Origin: Camelimonas fluminis
GTDB taxonomy: Bacteria > Pseudomonadota > Alphaproteobacteria > Rhizobiales > Beijerinckiaceae
Direction of reading: 5' to 3'
NCBI RefSeq assembly: GCF_014656355.1
Contig: NZ_BNCG01000003.1
Span: forward strand, 124,001-188,000
Length of the DNA stretch: 64,000 nucleotides
Part shown: piece by piece, positions 24,220 to 34,657 of the stretch
Numbering within the stretch: position 1 is the stretch's first letter
Layout: each line of letters starts with the position of its first letter
Position numbers and translations under genes: made by a program
Notes under the pieces: generated by a model
What the model was told of the DNA's origin: nothing
The model's database searches: none
What the model saw: only the letters and a program-made list of their open reading frames with translations

Positions 24220-25200
24220 ATGGCTGAGACGCTCAAACACCGACGGCCGGACCAGGAGCACCGACAGCAGGGCGCCCATGGCGGCCCTTCGCGGCGCGAG
24301 GCGCAGCCGTCCCGCTTCACCGCCTTCGGCATGGCGGCCGAGGTCGAGCCCATCGCGCCCGGCCTGCATCTGGTGGCGACGCCGATTGGCAATCTGAAGG
24401 ACATCTCCTTCCGCGCCCTGTCGACGCTGGCCGCCGCCGACGCCATCCTCGCCGAGGACACCCGCGTCACCCGCGTGCTGCTGGCGCACTACGGCGTGAC
24501 CACGCCGCTGTTGAACTATCACGAGCACAACGCCGCCCAGATGCGCCCCAAAATCATGGCGCGACTGGCGGAGGGGCAAGCGCTGGCGCTGGTCTCCGAC
24601 GCCGGCACGCCGCTGGTGTCGGACCCCGGCCACAAGCTGGTGGAGGATGCGCTGGCGCATGGCCACGCCGTCACCACCGCCCCCGGCCCTTCCGCGGTGC
24701 TCACCGGTCTCGTGCTCTCCGGCCTGCCCATGGACGCCTTCTTTTTCGGCGGCTTCCTGCCGACAAAACAGGCGGCGCGCAAACACCGTCTGCTTGAACT
24801 GGCAGGCGTGCCGGGCACGCTGGCGTTCTTCGAATCACCGCAACGGGTCGGCGACATGCTGGCGGACGCCGCCGGGGTGCTCGGCGATCGCCCTGCTGCC
24901 GTGGCCCGTGAACTGACCAAGATGTTCGAGAACGTGCGGCGCGGCCGGCTCAGCGAACTGGCGGCACAGTACGCCCAGGAGGGGCCGCCGCGCGGCGAGA
25001 TCGTGGTGATGATTGGCGGGCCGGACCGGGCCCAGGCCGCCGCAGACGCCGGAGCTACGGTTGACGACCGTCTGCGCGCGTTGCTGCCGGCCCACTCCAT
25101 GAAGGAGGCGGTGGCGCTGGTGACGGCGCAGACCGGTCTGCCGCGCAAGGAGGTTTACGCCCGCGCCCTGTTGCTGGACCGCGCCGACAGCGACGGCTGA
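24220..25200 (+). CDS. rsmI: 16S rRNA (cytidine(1402)-2'-O)-methyltransferase RsmI
   Basis: About 326 aa tetrapyrrole-methylase fold enzyme that modifies C1402 of 16S rRNA in the decoding centre. Landmarks: GLHLVATPIGNLKDISFRAL, AEDTRVTRVLL, VSDAGTPLVSDPG and the PGPSAVLTGLVLSGLP segment. ATG 24220 follows GGGGGAG; a 36-codon upstream extension would be repeat DNA. The first 45 residues are a charged tail. Next to yraN and gshB, the usual Hyphomicrobiales order. Confidence 0.93.
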   Translation: MAETLKHRRPDQEHRQQGAHGGPSRREAQPSRFTAFGMAAEVEPIAPGLHLVATPIGNLKDISFRALSTLAAADAILAEDTRVTRVLLAHYGVTTPLLNYHEHNAAQMRPKIMARLAEGQALALVSDAGTPLVSDPGHKLVEDALAHGHAVTTAPGPSAVLTGLVLSGLPMDAFFFGGFLPTKQAARKHRLLELAGVPGTLAFFESPQRVGDMLADAAGVLGDRPAAVARELTKMFENVRRGRLSELAAQYAQEGPPRGEIVVMIGGPDRAQAAADAGATVDDRLRALLPAHSMKEAVALVTAQTGLPRKEVYARALLLDRADSDG

Positions 25201-25215
25201 ACCGGTCGCCAGCCG

Positions 25216-25644
25216 ATGCACGGTCGCCAGCGCATGAAGCACAATCGTCATCTGGCCAGCGGCGCGCGCGGCGCCAGCGCCGAGACCATTGCGGCGTGGC
25301 TGCTGCGCCTGAAAGGCTACCGCATCCTGGCGCGGCGGTTTCGCGCCGGGACCGGAGAGATCGACCTGATCGCGGCCCGGGGCGACGTCATTGCTTTCGT
25401 GGAAGTGAAGGCGCGGCGGCGCAGGGACGATGCGGCGATCGCCATCACGGCGGACAAACAGCGGCGCATCGCCAGCGCCGCCCGCATCTGGCTGGCGCGT
25501 CATCCAGGACTTGTGAACCGCACCTTGCGGCTGGACGCGGTGTTCATCGGCGAGCTGTCGTGGCGCACGCCCTGGCGCGCATTGCGCCATGGGGCTTCGG
25601 GCTGGCCGCGGCATCTCCGCAATATCGCGCCCCTGCCCTTTTAA
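25216..25644 (+). CDS. yraN: YraN family (UPF0102) nuclease-fold protein
   Basis: About 142 aa. Restriction-endonuclease-like fold with [24 protein letters not shown], matching the D-(x)n-ExK catalytic pattern of the family. Biological role is not settled; it may act on branched or recombining DNA. 15 bases after rsmI and clearly in the same operon. An alternative ATG is at 25234. Confidence 0.87.
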   Translation: MHGRQRMKHNRHLASGARGASAETIAAWLLRLKGYRILARRFRAGTGEIDLIAARGDVIAFVEVKARRRRDDAAIAITADKQRRIASAARIWLARHPGLVNRTLRLDAVFIGELSWRTPWRALRHGASGWPRHLRNIAPLPF

Positions 25645-25692
25645 AACCTGTTCTGGTCAGTATGGCCCGGAAACGGCTCCAGGTTTTCTGTT
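25643..25692 (+). terminator. Possible terminator after yraN
   Basis: AAAACCTG (25643-25650) pairs with CAGGTTTT (25680-25687) across a 29-base loop containing a small inner GCC/GGC stem, followed by CTGTTT. The long loop makes it a weak candidate. Confidence 0.35.
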
Positions 25693-25999
25693 TGAACGCG
25701 CTCTGACGGCCAGACGGGTCCGGGTGGCCGGAGAGCGCTCCAGAACGCATTGCAGAACACCGGTGCGCGCCGTTGCGCCCGGAGCCTTCGCCGCCATAAA
25801 TTGACGGCGCAGGGATTCTGGCGTCGCCAGGCCCGGGCATGATGAGATACGGCCTCTGACCTGTTGGACAGAGCCGGTTCTCGCGCCGCCGGAGCGGTCC
25901 GCTGTCAGGCGGACGTGACAGGCCTCCGGCATCCTGATTTGTCGCGCTTCCGGCGAAGCGAACGTCGCCCAGCCGGATGCGCCCTGACGCGAGGCCCCC
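25693..25999. other. gshB leader region with alternative hairpins
   Basis: About 300 bases without a gene. Bases 25888-25930 carry nested pairing: outer GCCGGAG/CTCCGGC (25888-25894, 25924-25930), with either GTCCGC/GCGGAC (25897-25902, 25909-25914) or CTGTCA/TGACAG (25902-25907, 25916-25921) inside; the two inner stems exclude each other. This might be a structured 5' leader of gshB; no known riboswitch class is recognised. Confidence 0.35.
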
Positions 26000-26941
26000 A
26001 TGGTCCTGAATGTTGCGGTCCAGATGGACCCGATTGAGCGCATCAACATCACCGGCGACTCCACTTTCGCCATGCTGCTGGAAGCGCAGGCCCGGGGGCA
26101 CCGGCTGTTCTACTACACGCCGGACCAGCTCTCGATGCGCAATGGCGAAGTCAGCGCGCCGATGCGCACGCTGCAGGTGCGGGACGTGGCCGGCGACCAT
26201 TTCACCGTCGGCGACGCCGAACGCACGCCGCTGGAGCAGCTGGACGTGGTGCTGATGCGCCAGGACCCGCCGTTCGACCTGGCCTACATCACCGCGACGC
26301 ATCTGCTGGAGCGCATTCACCCCAAAGTGCTGGTGGTCAACGATCCGGCCGAGGTGCGCAACGCGCCGGAGAAGATCTTCGTCACCCATTTCCCACAACT
26401 GATGCCGCCGACCCTCATCAGCCGGGACAAGGCGGAAATCGAGGCGTTCCGCCGCGAGTACGGAGCCATCGTCATGAAGCCGCTGCACGGCCACGGCGGC
26501 GCGGCGGTGCTTCGGGTGCTGCCGGAGGACCCGAACTTCGGCTCGATGTTCGACCTGTTCTCGGTGACGTTCCGCGAGCCCTGGGTGATCCAGCGCTTCC
26601 TGCCGGAGGTCACACAGGGCGACAAGCGCATCATCCTGGTCGAGGGCAAGGCGCTGGGCGCCGTCAACCGGGTGCCCGCCCCCAATGACATCCGCTCCAA
26701 CATGGTGCGCGGCGGCGCCGCCAACGCCACGGAGCTGACCGAACGTGAGCGTGAGATCTGCGAGACCATCGGACCGGAGCTGGCCAGGCGCGGCCTGATC
26801 TTTGTCGGCATCGACGTGATCGATGGAAATCTCACCGAAATCAACGTCACCTCGCCCACCGGCATCCGGGCGATCCGACGCATCGGCGGCCCGGATCTTG
26901 CTTCAGCCATGTGGGACGCCATCGAGGCGCGCCGGGCCTGA
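26000..26941 (+). CDS. gshB: Glutathione synthase
   Basis: About 313 aa ATP-grasp ligase joining gamma-glutamylcysteine and glycine. Landmarks: [30 protein letters not shown] at the N-terminus, [20 protein letters not shown], the ATP-grasp glycine loop [15 protein letters not shown] near residue 155, and the metal site [19 protein letters not shown]. Full length for the family. Follows rsmI-yraN in the conserved order. Confidence 0.95.
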   Translation: MVLNVAVQMDPIERINITGDSTFAMLLEAQARGHRLFYYTPDQLSMRNGEVSAPMRTLQVRDVAGDHFTVGDAERTPLEQLDVVLMRQDPPFDLAYITATHLLERIHPKVLVVNDPAEVRNAPEKIFVTHFPQLMPPTLISRDKAEIEAFRREYGAIVMKPLHGHGGAAVLRVLPEDPNFGSMFDLFSVTFREPWVIQRFLPEVTQGDKRIILVEGKALGAVNRVPAPNDIRSNMVRGGAANATELTEREREICETIGPELARRGLIFVGIDVIDGNLTEINVTSPTGIRAIRRIGGPDLASAMWDAIEARRA

Positions 26942-27015
26942 CGACCAGGGCTGGCCTGCAGAATGCATGGTCCGGCGCGGTGCGCCGCGCCGAGACATGT
27001 CATGGAGCTTTTCGC

Positions 27016-29835
27016 TTGAACCAGGCCGCCGAAACCGTTGCTGTTCCAGCCTTGCCCGACGCGCCAGCGGACGGCGCTGCGCTGACGGACGCCGTGATGG
27101 CGCTGGCCGATGCGCACGGCGACGACCTCGACGGCCTGCGCCGCGCCCTGCTGGCCCTGCTGCGGCAGACACTGGCGGACGGGCGCGCGGCGGCGCGGAC
27201 CAAACTGCTGGAGGAGCGCGACGGACTGCGCGGCGCCCGCCGGCTGTCGTGGCTGATGGATTCCATCGTGCAGGCGCTGCACGCGGTGTTCACCCGGCGG
27301 TTTTTTCCTGTCAGCAATCCCTCCACCAGCGAGCGGCTGGCCGTCGTCGCCACCGGCGGCTATGGCCGGGGCACGATGGCGCCCGGCTCGGACGTGGATC
27401 TGCTGTTCCTCACGCCCTGGAAGCCAACGCCATGGGGCGAGAGCATCGTCGAGGCGGTGCTTTACCTGCTGTGGGACCTGAAGCTGAAGGTCGGCCACGC
27501 CACCCGCTCCATTGATGAGTGCATCCGCGAAAGCCGCGGCGACCTGACGATCCGCACCTCGATTCTGGAGGCGCGGCTGGTGGCCGGCGACGCGGCGCTG
27601 TTCGAAGACATGGCCCGGCGTTTCGACGCCGAGGTGGTGGAAGGCACGGCGGCGGAATTTGTCGAGGCCAAGCTGGGCGAACGCGACGCCCGCCTGCGCC
27701 AGGCCGGCGCGGTGTCGCGCTATGTGGTCGAACCCAACGTCAAGGAAGGCAAGGGCGGCCTGCGCGATCTGAATACGCTGTTCTGGATCGGCAAATATGT
27801 CTACCGGGTGCGCGACGCGCGCGAACTGGTGCGGGCCGGACTGTTCCTGCGCCAGGAATATGCGCGCTTCAACGAATGCGAGGAATTTCTGTGGCGGGTG
27901 CGCTGCCACATGCATTTCATCACCGGCCGCGCCGAGGAGCGGCTGTCGTTCGATCTGCAGCCCCAGGTGGCGGCCGAGCTCGGTTACACCGACCACGGCG
28001 CCCTCTCCGGCGTTGAGCGGTTCATGAAGCGCTACTTCCTCATCGCCAAGGACGTGGGCGATCTCACCGCCATCGTCTGCGCCGCCATGGAGGCGCAACA
28101 CGCCAAGAAGCGGCCGATGCTGGATCGCTTCATGAACCGGCTGAAGCCGGCGGCGCGGCTCAGATCCGCCGACTTCCTGCTGGAAGGCGACCGCATCACC
28201 GTGCGTTCCGAGGACGTGTTCCGCAACGATCCGGTCAATCTGGTGCGGCTGTTCTCGCTGGCGCAGCAGCACAATCTGGCGCTGCATCCCCACGCCAGCC
28301 GCCTGGTCACCCGGTCGCTGAAGCTGATGACCAGGGCGATCCGCGAGGACAGGGAAGCCAACCGGCTGTTCCTGGGCATCCTGACATCGAAAAATTCGCC
28401 GGAAGCGGTGCTGCGCGCCATGAACGAAACCGGCGTGCTCGGCCGGTTCATCCCGGAATTTGGCCGGGTCGTCGCGATGATGCAGTTCAACATGTATCAC
28501 CACTACACGGTGGACGAGCATCTGCTGCGGGCGACTGGCGTGCTGGCCGAAATCGACGCCGGGCGCATGCAGGACGAGCACCCGGTGTCCAACCGGATCA
28601 TCCGCACGCTGCAGCACCGGCGCGTGCTGTATGTGGCGGTGTTCCTGCACGACATCGCCAAGGGCCGCCCGGAGGACCATTCCATCGCCGGCGCGCGCGT
28701 CGCCCGGCGGCTGTGTCCGCGCCTGGGCCTGACGCGCACGGAGACCGAACTGGTCGCCTGGCTGATCGAGCATCATCTGCTGATGTCGATGACGGCGCAG
28801 AGCCGCGACCTCGCCGACCCGGTGACCATCGACACCTTTGGCCAGGTCATCCAGACGGTGGAGCGCCTGAAGCTGCTGATGATCCTGACCGTCGCCGACA
28901 TCAAGGCGGTGGGACCGGGCGTCTGGAACGGCTGGAAGGGCGAGTTGCTGCGGACGCTGTATTTCGAGACCGAAAGTTACATCACCGGCGGCCACGGCGA
29001 CACGGCGCGCAACGAGCGCATCCGCAACGCCCAGGAGGCGCTGCGGGCGCTGCTGCCAACGTGGAGCGACGCGGACTTCGAGGCCTACGCCGCCCGGCAC
29101 TATCCCGCCTACTGGCTGAAGGTAAACCCCGAGCGCAAGGCGCGGCAGGCAGACCTGTTCCGCAGGACGACGGCGGATGGGCACACCACCGCCACGGCCG
29201 TGGTCACCGACCAGTTTCGCGGCGTCACCGAACTGACCGTCATGGCGCCGGACCATCCGCGCCTTCTGGCGATCATCACCGGCGCCTGCGCCGCGGCGGG
29301 CGGCAACATCGTCGACGCGCAGATTTTCACGACCGCCGACGGCATCGCCCTCGACACCATTTTCATCTCGCGCGCCTTTGTTGAGGACGCGGATGAGTTG
29401 CGGCGCGGCGAGCGCATCGGCGAGGCCATGGTGCGGGCGCTGAAGGGCGAGGTGAAGATCGCCGATCTGGTGGCGGCGCGCGGTTCGAAAACCCGGACGC
29501 GGCCGTTCCGGATCGATCCGGAAGTCATCATCGACAACAGCCTGTCGAACCGCGAGACGGTGCTGGAGGTCTCCTGTCTCGACCGCACCGGCCTGCTCTA
29601 CGATCTGACCACGGCGATCGGCGGCCTCAACCTGAACATTTCATCGGCGCACATCGTGACTTTTGGCGAACATGCGGTCGACACCTTCTACGTCACCGAC
29701 CTGACCAACGCCAAAATCGTTGCGCCGTCACGCCAGGCGGCCATCCGGCGCCGTTTGCTCGAAGCGTTGAAAGCGCCGGCGGCGGCAGGCGGCCAGGGCG
29801 CGCGCAAAACGGGCGGCCGCACGGTCGCGCCTTGA
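27016..29835 (+). CDS. glnD: [Protein-PII] uridylyltransferase / uridylyl-removing enzyme GlnD
   Basis: About 939 aa central nitrogen sensor: uridylylates PII proteins when glutamine is low and deuridylylates them when it is high. Domains in order: nucleotidyltransferase with GGYGRGTMAPGSDVDLL near residue 114; helical linker with KEGKGGLRDLNTLFW; HD hydrolase with HHYTVDEHLL near 495 and FLHDIAKGRPEDHS near 543; two C-terminal ACT domains starting near 733 and 848. The TTG at 27016 (GGAG upstream) gives the usual length; the longer frame from 26911 would overlap gshB. Confidence 0.94.
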   Translation: MNQAAETVAVPALPDAPADGAALTDAVMALADAHGDDLDGLRRALLALLRQTLADGRAAARTKLLEERDGLRGARRLSWLMDSIVQALHAVFTRRFFPVSNPSTSERLAVVATGGYGRGTMAPGSDVDLLFLTPWKPTPWGESIVEAVLYLLWDLKLKVGHATRSIDECIRESRGDLTIRTSILEARLVAGDAALFEDMARRFDAEVVEGTAAEFVEAKLGERDARLRQAGAVSRYVVEPNVKEGKGGLRDLNTLFWIGKYVYRVRDARELVRAGLFLRQEYARFNECEEFLWRVRCHMHFITGRAEERLSFDLQPQVAAELGYTDHGALSGVERFMKRYFLIAKDVGDLTAIVCAAMEAQHAKKRPMLDRFMNRLKPAARLRSADFLLEGDRITVRSEDVFRNDPVNLVRLFSLAQQHNLALHPHASRLVTRSLKLMTRAIREDREANRLFLGILTSKNSPEAVLRAMNETGVLGRFIPEFGRVVAMMQFNMYHHYTVDEHLLRATGVLAEIDAGRMQDEHPVSNRIIRTLQHRRVLYVAVFLHDIAKGRPEDHSIAGARVARRLCPRLGLTRTETELVAWLIEHHLLMSMTAQSRDLADPVTIDTFGQVIQTVERLKLLMILTVADIKAVGPGVWNGWKGELLRTLYFETESYITGGHGDTARNERIRNAQEALRALLPTWSDADFEAYAARHYPAYWLKVNPERKARQADLFRRTTADGHTTATAVVTDQFRGVTELTVMAPDHPRLLAIITGACAAAGGNIVDAQIFTTADGIALDTIFISRAFVEDADELRRGERIGEAMVRALKGEVKIADLVAARGSKTRTRPFRIDPEVIIDNSLSNRETVLEVSCLDRTGLLYDLTTAIGGLNLNISSAHIVTFGEHAVDTFYVTDLTNAKIVAPSRQAAIRRRLLEALKAPAAAGGQGARKTGGRTVAP

Positions 29836-29898
29836 TTTTGCGGACAGGCCATCTGATATGGCTGTCAATTCCTTTCCCTATTCAACCAGCCGGGTGAC

Positions 29899-30516
29899 AT
29901 GAACCAGAAGCCGAATGAAGACCGGGACGACCCGGTCGCCACGCCAGATCAGGAAACCCCCGTCTCCGCGGAAACCGGCGCTGATGGGGCGCAACGTGAC
30001 CCGGGCGAGGTGATCGCCGCCCTGGCCGCCGAGAACGCCGAACTGAAGGACAGGTCGCTGCGCGCGCTGGCGGACGTGGAGAACATGCGCCGCCGCACCC
30101 AGAAGGAAGTGGCCGACGCCCGCGCCTATGGCGCGACCAATTTCGCCCGCGACATGCTGACGGTCGTCGACAACATCAGCCGGGCGCTGGAAGCCGTGCC
30201 GGAGGCTGATCGCGGCGCGCTGGACGAGCGGACGCGCGGCCTGGTGGAAGGCATCGAGCTGACCCAGCGCGACATGCTGAAGAACCTTGAGCGCCATGGC
30301 GTGAAGATGGTGTCGCCGCTCGGCGAACGCTTCGATCCCAATCTGCATCAGGCCATGTTCGAGGCGCCCGATCCGTCGGTGCCGAACGGCACGGTGGTGC
30401 AGGTGCTGCAGGTAGGCTTCACCATCGCCGACCGGGTGCTGCGCCCGGCGCTGGTGGGCGTTTCCAAGGGCGGCCCGAAAGCCGGCGCCGAGGCGCCGCA
30501 GACCGGCAACGCCTGA
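29899..30516 (+). CDS. grpE: Nucleotide exchange factor GrpE
   Basis: 205 aa cofactor of DnaK that speeds ADP release. An acidic, disordered N-terminus (residues 1-40), a long coiled coil ([23 protein letters not shown]..) and the C-terminal beta domain with [11 protein letters not shown] and [28 protein letters not shown] are complete. In many relatives grpE directly follows hrcA; here hrcA is about 4 kb downstream with other genes between. A terminator follows. Confidence 0.95.
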   Translation: MNQKPNEDRDDPVATPDQETPVSAETGADGAQRDPGEVIAALAAENAELKDRSLRALADVENMRRRTQKEVADARAYGATNFARDMLTVVDNISRALEAVPEADRGALDERTRGLVEGIELTQRDMLKNLERHGVKMVSPLGERFDPNLHQAMFEAPDPSVPNGTVVQVLQVGFTIADRVLRPALVGVSKGGPKAGAEAPQTGNA

Positions 30517-30562
30517 GAAAAACAGGCGCGGGCGCGCCCGCGCGCTACGAACAGACATTCCG

Positions 30563-30589
30563 GCCCGGGGCGTTTGCTCCGGGCTTTTT
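30563..30589 (+). terminator. Rho-independent terminator after grpE
   Basis: GCCCGG (30563-30568) and CCGGGC (30579-30584) with further inner GC pairing, followed by TTTTT (30585-30589). Confidence 0.8.
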
Positions 30590-30703
30590 ATTGCCGGATC
30601 AGGACACGCCGTCGTCAACACATCCCCAGGACTGGCCACAGGGCTGGCGATGGCTCACGTCAATAAAGGCGCCAAAGTCAAATCCGGGACGCGATCTGAC
30701 CAA

Positions 30704-32110
30704 TCACCCCGAACGCGCCCTGGAAACCGCGCCGGCGCCAAACCGCTGTTCGATATAGTCCTCGACCATCACGCGGAAATCAGCGGCAATGCCGGGGCCG
30801 CGCAGGGTGGTCGCCTTGGCGCCGTCGATGAACACGGGCGCCGCCGGGCTCTCGCCGGTGCCAGGCAGGGAAATGCCGATGTCGGCGTGCTTGGATTCGC
30901 CAGGGCCGTTCACGATGCAGCCCATCACCGCCACATTGAGATTCTCGACCCCCGGATAGCGCTGCTTCCACGTCGGCATGGACGTAACGATCCAGTCCTG
31001 GATATCGCGGGCCAGCTCCTGGAACACCGTGGAGGTGGTGCGGCCGCAGCCAGGACAGGCCGCCACCAGCGGCACGAAGGTGCGGAAACCCATGGTCTGG
31101 AGCAGTTCCTGGGCGGTGCGCACCTCAACCGTGCGGTCGCCGCCAGGCTCCGGCGTCAGCGAGAAGCGAATGGTGTCGCCGATGCCTTGCTGCAGCAGGA
31201 TGCCGATGGCGGCGGACGAGGCGACAATGCCCTTGCTGCCCATGCCCGCCTCGGTGAGGCCGAGGTGAATGGCGTAGTCGGCGCGGCGCGACAGCTCGCG
31301 GTAGACGGCGATCAGATCCTGCACCGCCGAGACCTTGGCCGACAGGATGATGCGGTCGCGACCCAGCCCCATCTCTTCCGCCCGCTCGGCTGAGCGCAGG
31401 GCCGACTGGATCATTGCCTCGCGGGTGATGGCCCGGGCGTCGCGCGGCGTGGCCGATCCGGCGTTCTCGTCCATCAGCGACGTCAGCAATTCCTGATCCA
31501 GCGAGCCCCAGTTGGCGCCGATGCGCACCGGCTTGTCGAAACGCAACGCCATTTCGATGATGGCGCCGAACTGCCGGTCGCGCTTGTCCTTGAAGCCGAC
31601 ATTGCCGGGGTTGATGCGATATTTGGCCAGCGCCTCGGCGCAGGCGGGATGATCCGCCAGCAACTTGTGGCCGATGTAATGGAAATCGCCGACCAGCGGC
31701 ACGTTGACGCCGATGCGCGCCAGCCGGTCGCGAATGCGCGGCACGGCCGCTGCGGCCTCATCGCGGTCGACGGTGATGCGCACGAGTTCCGAGCCGGCGT
31801 TGGCCAACGCCGCCACCTGGCGAACCGTGGCGTCGATATCCGCCGTGTCCGTATTGGTCATCGACTGGACAACGATGGGCGCGCCGCCGCCAACCTGAAC
31901 CTCGCCCACCATGACGCCGACTGTCGGCCGGCGCAGGGCCGGACCTGCAACATCGGGATCCTGCGACGCCGCGAGGTCGGCGGGGCAATTGGATGGGGAA
32001 GTCGGCAACGGGGCGATGGTCACTGCGTCGTCCTGGATAGTGGGCGCCGGTTTGCTGGCGTCGGGGGTTATAGCGCCAAATGCCCCGCCCGCACAGGGAG
32101 CTTCGCGCAT
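30704..32110 (-). CDS. ispG: 4-hydroxy-3-methylbut-2-enyl diphosphate synthase IspG
   Basis: About 468 aa iron-sulfur enzyme of the MEP isoprenoid pathway, converting MEcPP to HMBPP using flavodoxin or ferredoxin electrons. Landmarks: [35 protein letters not shown], the 4Fe-4S cysteines in ACPGCGR and [10 protein letters not shown]. The first 55 residues are low-complexity, so the true start may be a later codon; the ATG at 32110 gives the longest form. Divergent from the DUF2852 gene. Confidence 0.93.
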   Translation of the reverse strand: MREAPCAGGAFGAITPDASKPAPTIQDDAVTIAPLPTSPSNCPADLAASQDPDVAGPALRRPTVGVMVGEVQVGGGAPIVVQSMTNTDTADIDATVRQVAALANAGSELVRITVDRDEAAAAVPRIRDRLARIGVNVPLVGDFHYIGHKLLADHPACAEALAKYRINPGNVGFKDKRDRQFGAIIEMALRFDKPVRIGANWGSLDQELLTSLMDENAGSATPRDARAITREAMIQSALRSAERAEEMGLGRDRIILSAKVSAVQDLIAVYRELSRRADYAIHLGLTEAGMGSKGIVASSAAIGILLQQGIGDTIRFSLTPEPGGDRTVEVRTAQELLQTMGFRTFVPLVAACPGCGRTTSTVFQELARDIQDWIVTSMPTWKQRYPGVENLNVAVMGCIVNGPGESKHADIGISLPGTGESPAAPVFIDGAKATTLRGPGIAADFRVMVEDYIEQRFGAGAVSRARSG

Positions 32111-32189
32111 GCGGGCCGCGCCGGCCTGGCGTTGGAACTCCCGGTCTGGGCAAACGCTCGAGGAAGCGCGCAGATTCGCTCGTAGAAAA

Positions 32190-32202
32190 ATTGTCGGACA
32201 AT
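32190..32202. promoter_or_regulatory. GntR/FadR-type operator-like palindrome
   Basis: ATTGTCGGACAAT is a perfect 6+1+6 palindrome in the divergent region between ispG and the DUF2852 gene, followed by CTTTTTT. It fits the TNGTNNNACNA-like sites of FCD-type GntR regulators. No GntR gene is present in the window. Confidence 0.4.
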
Positions 32203-32376
32203 CTTTTTTGAAATCAACGCCTTGAATCCGCTCGACGCCGTTTCAATGTTAACTGTTCGGACCGGGAGGCATGCGCGCTTTCCGGAGAGACCGATGTCCA
32301 TGGCCAGGTCCTGGGCAACGTTTCACCTGCGGCAGGACGCGGTTTCCTGACGTGGAGCCTGTCTCTGGAGATGAAG

Positions 32377-32853
32377 ATGTCCCATACCGCCTCGACCTCC
32401 ACCACCTCGCCCCAGTGGGAAGGCGCGCGGGCCGGCGGCAAATGCGGCCGCGGCCCCAAACGCGCCCTGGAAATCGTCGGCATTGTCTTTGCCTTTATCT
32501 GGTTCTGGCCGCTCGCCCTCGCCTACATTGCCTGGAAACTGATGGGGTATCCCGTGCCAAATGAGTTCCGCGCGTTCATGGAACGCAACTTCACGCGCAT
32601 GGGCGATTTCCCGTTTGGCGACAGGACGCGCGCCGCCCAGCCGCGTCCGGCCAGCGGTCCCACCGGCAACAGTCACTTCGATGACTATCGCCGCGCCGAG
32701 ATCGGGCGCCTCGAGGCGGAGCGCCGCCGTCTGGACGATGAAGTCCGGGAGTTCGGGGAGTTCGTTGAAGAGCTGAAGCGCGCCAAGGACCGTGAGGAGT
32801 TTGACGCCTATATGCGCAAACGCCGCGCCATGAGCCCGACGACCGAGGCCTGA
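32377..32853 (+). CDS. DUF2852 membrane protein
   Basis: About 158 aa. One hydrophobic stretch near residues 32-55 (ALEIVGIVFAFIWFWPLALAY) and a charged, helical C-terminal part (DDYRRAEIGRLEAERRRLDD..REEFDAYM). This is the DUF2852 pattern common in Hyphomicrobiales; function unknown. The ATG at 32377 is preferred over 32371 because CTGGAG lies only six bases upstream. Confidence 0.82.
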   Translation: MSHTASTSTTSPQWEGARAGGKCGRGPKRALEIVGIVFAFIWFWPLALAYIAWKLMGYPVPNEFRAFMERNFTRMGDFPFGDRTRAAQPRPASGPTGNSHFDDYRRAEIGRLEAERRRLDDEVREFGEFVEELKRAKDREEFDAYMRKRRAMSPTTEA

Positions 32854-32872
32854 GGCGCACGACGACGCTGAA

Positions 32873-32906
32873 AAAAAAGAAAGCCCGGGTTCGCGCCCGG
32901 GCTTTT
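32873..32906. terminator. Bidirectional terminator between DUF2852 gene and rdgB
   Basis: GCCCGGG (32883-32889) and CCCGGGC (32896-32902) with an A-rich left flank and TTTT right flank, between two convergent genes, so it can stop transcription from both sides. Confidence 0.85.
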
Positions 32907-32923
32907 CTGCTTTTTCCGGACTG

Positions 32924-33591
32924 TCAGGCTTTCTGGAGCAGCGCCTTCGCCAGGGTGACGAAAGCCCGGGCCCGGTGCGACAGGCCGCCGGCGCCGCCAT
33001 GCGCCGCCGCGTCCCAGTCAACGCCGTGCTTGGCGTCAGCGTCCATTTGGCCGAACGTCATTTCGTGACCATCAGGCCGGAACATCGGATCGTAGCCAAA
33101 GCCGCGATCGCCGCGCGGCGGCCAGACCAGATCGCCGAACACCCGCCCCTCGAACAGCGCCTCGGCGCCATCCGGCCAGGCAACCACCAGAGCGGAGACG
33201 AAATGACCGCGCCGGCGATCGTCCGGGCCAACGCCGCGCAGGTTCAGCTCATTGTTGATGCGCGCCATGGCGCCGGGGAAGTCCTTGGCGGGACCGCCCC
33301 AACGCGCGGAGAAAATGCCTGGCGCGCCATCCAGCGCTTCGACACAGACGCCAGAATCGTCGGCCAGCGCTGGCAGACCTGACGCCTGCGCCGCCGCATG
33401 GGCCTTGATCGCCGCGTTCTCGGCGAAAGTGGTTCCGGTTTCCTCCGGCTCCGCCAGGCCAAGTTCGCCCGCCGACACCGCCGCGACCCCGAACGGCGCC
33501 AGCAGTTCGCGCATTTCCACCAGCTTGCCGGGATTGTGGGTGGCGATCACCACCTTGCCCGACAGGCGGCGCAATGTATTGGCCGGGGCGC

Positions 33592-33595
<4 letters not shown>
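32924..33595 (-). CDS. rdgB: Non-canonical purine NTP pyrophosphatase RdgB/HAM1
   Basis: About 223 aa house-cleaning enzyme that hydrolyses ITP, dITP and [45 protein letters not shown] and SARWGG are complete. GTG start at 33595 overlaps the rph stop (GTGA), so rph and rdgB form one operon. Confidence 0.94.
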
Positions 33596-34308
<713 letters not shown>

Positions 34309-34657
34309 CTGTCTGTCCTGGGTTGTGTGGGTTCAAAATGTCGGTTTGAGACGTCGCAGAAAGCTATAACGGTCCAGGCGCGGGGCCGTAAGAGCCTGTT
34401 TGGGAATTCGGCGGCGGAGATCCGGCGAGGGATTTGCGTCTCGCCAGGAAACAATCGCCGCAGGCCGCATTGATGCTGGCCGGATCATTGACGCCACAGG
34501 GCGGGAAAGAGCCGCCGGATCGGCCAGGCCCGACAATGTCCGGACTGGCTTCCGGCCCCCGACGGCTTCACCAGCGCCGCCTCTGGCAAGGCGAACAGGG
34601 GGTCGCTACATTTGCAGCCAGGGGACAGGACGTCCCGTATCGACAGGAGCGACAGCA
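34309..34657. other. Divergent region between rph and hrcA
   Basis: About 350 bases holding promoters for both directions. I looked for a CIRCE element (TTAGCACTC-N9-GAGTGCTAA) and saw none. No RNA gene seen. Confidence 0.4.

Noticed and set aside
26317-29256. Very long open frame (979 codons) on the minus strand
   Set aside because: It lies antisense to glnD and gshB in a high-GC genome where opposite frames stay open. It has no domain character; glnD has complete NT, HD and ACT motifs.
34309-34657. CIRCE element before hrcA
   Set aside because: No TTAGCACTC-N9-GAGTGCTAA-like inverted repeat is visible.
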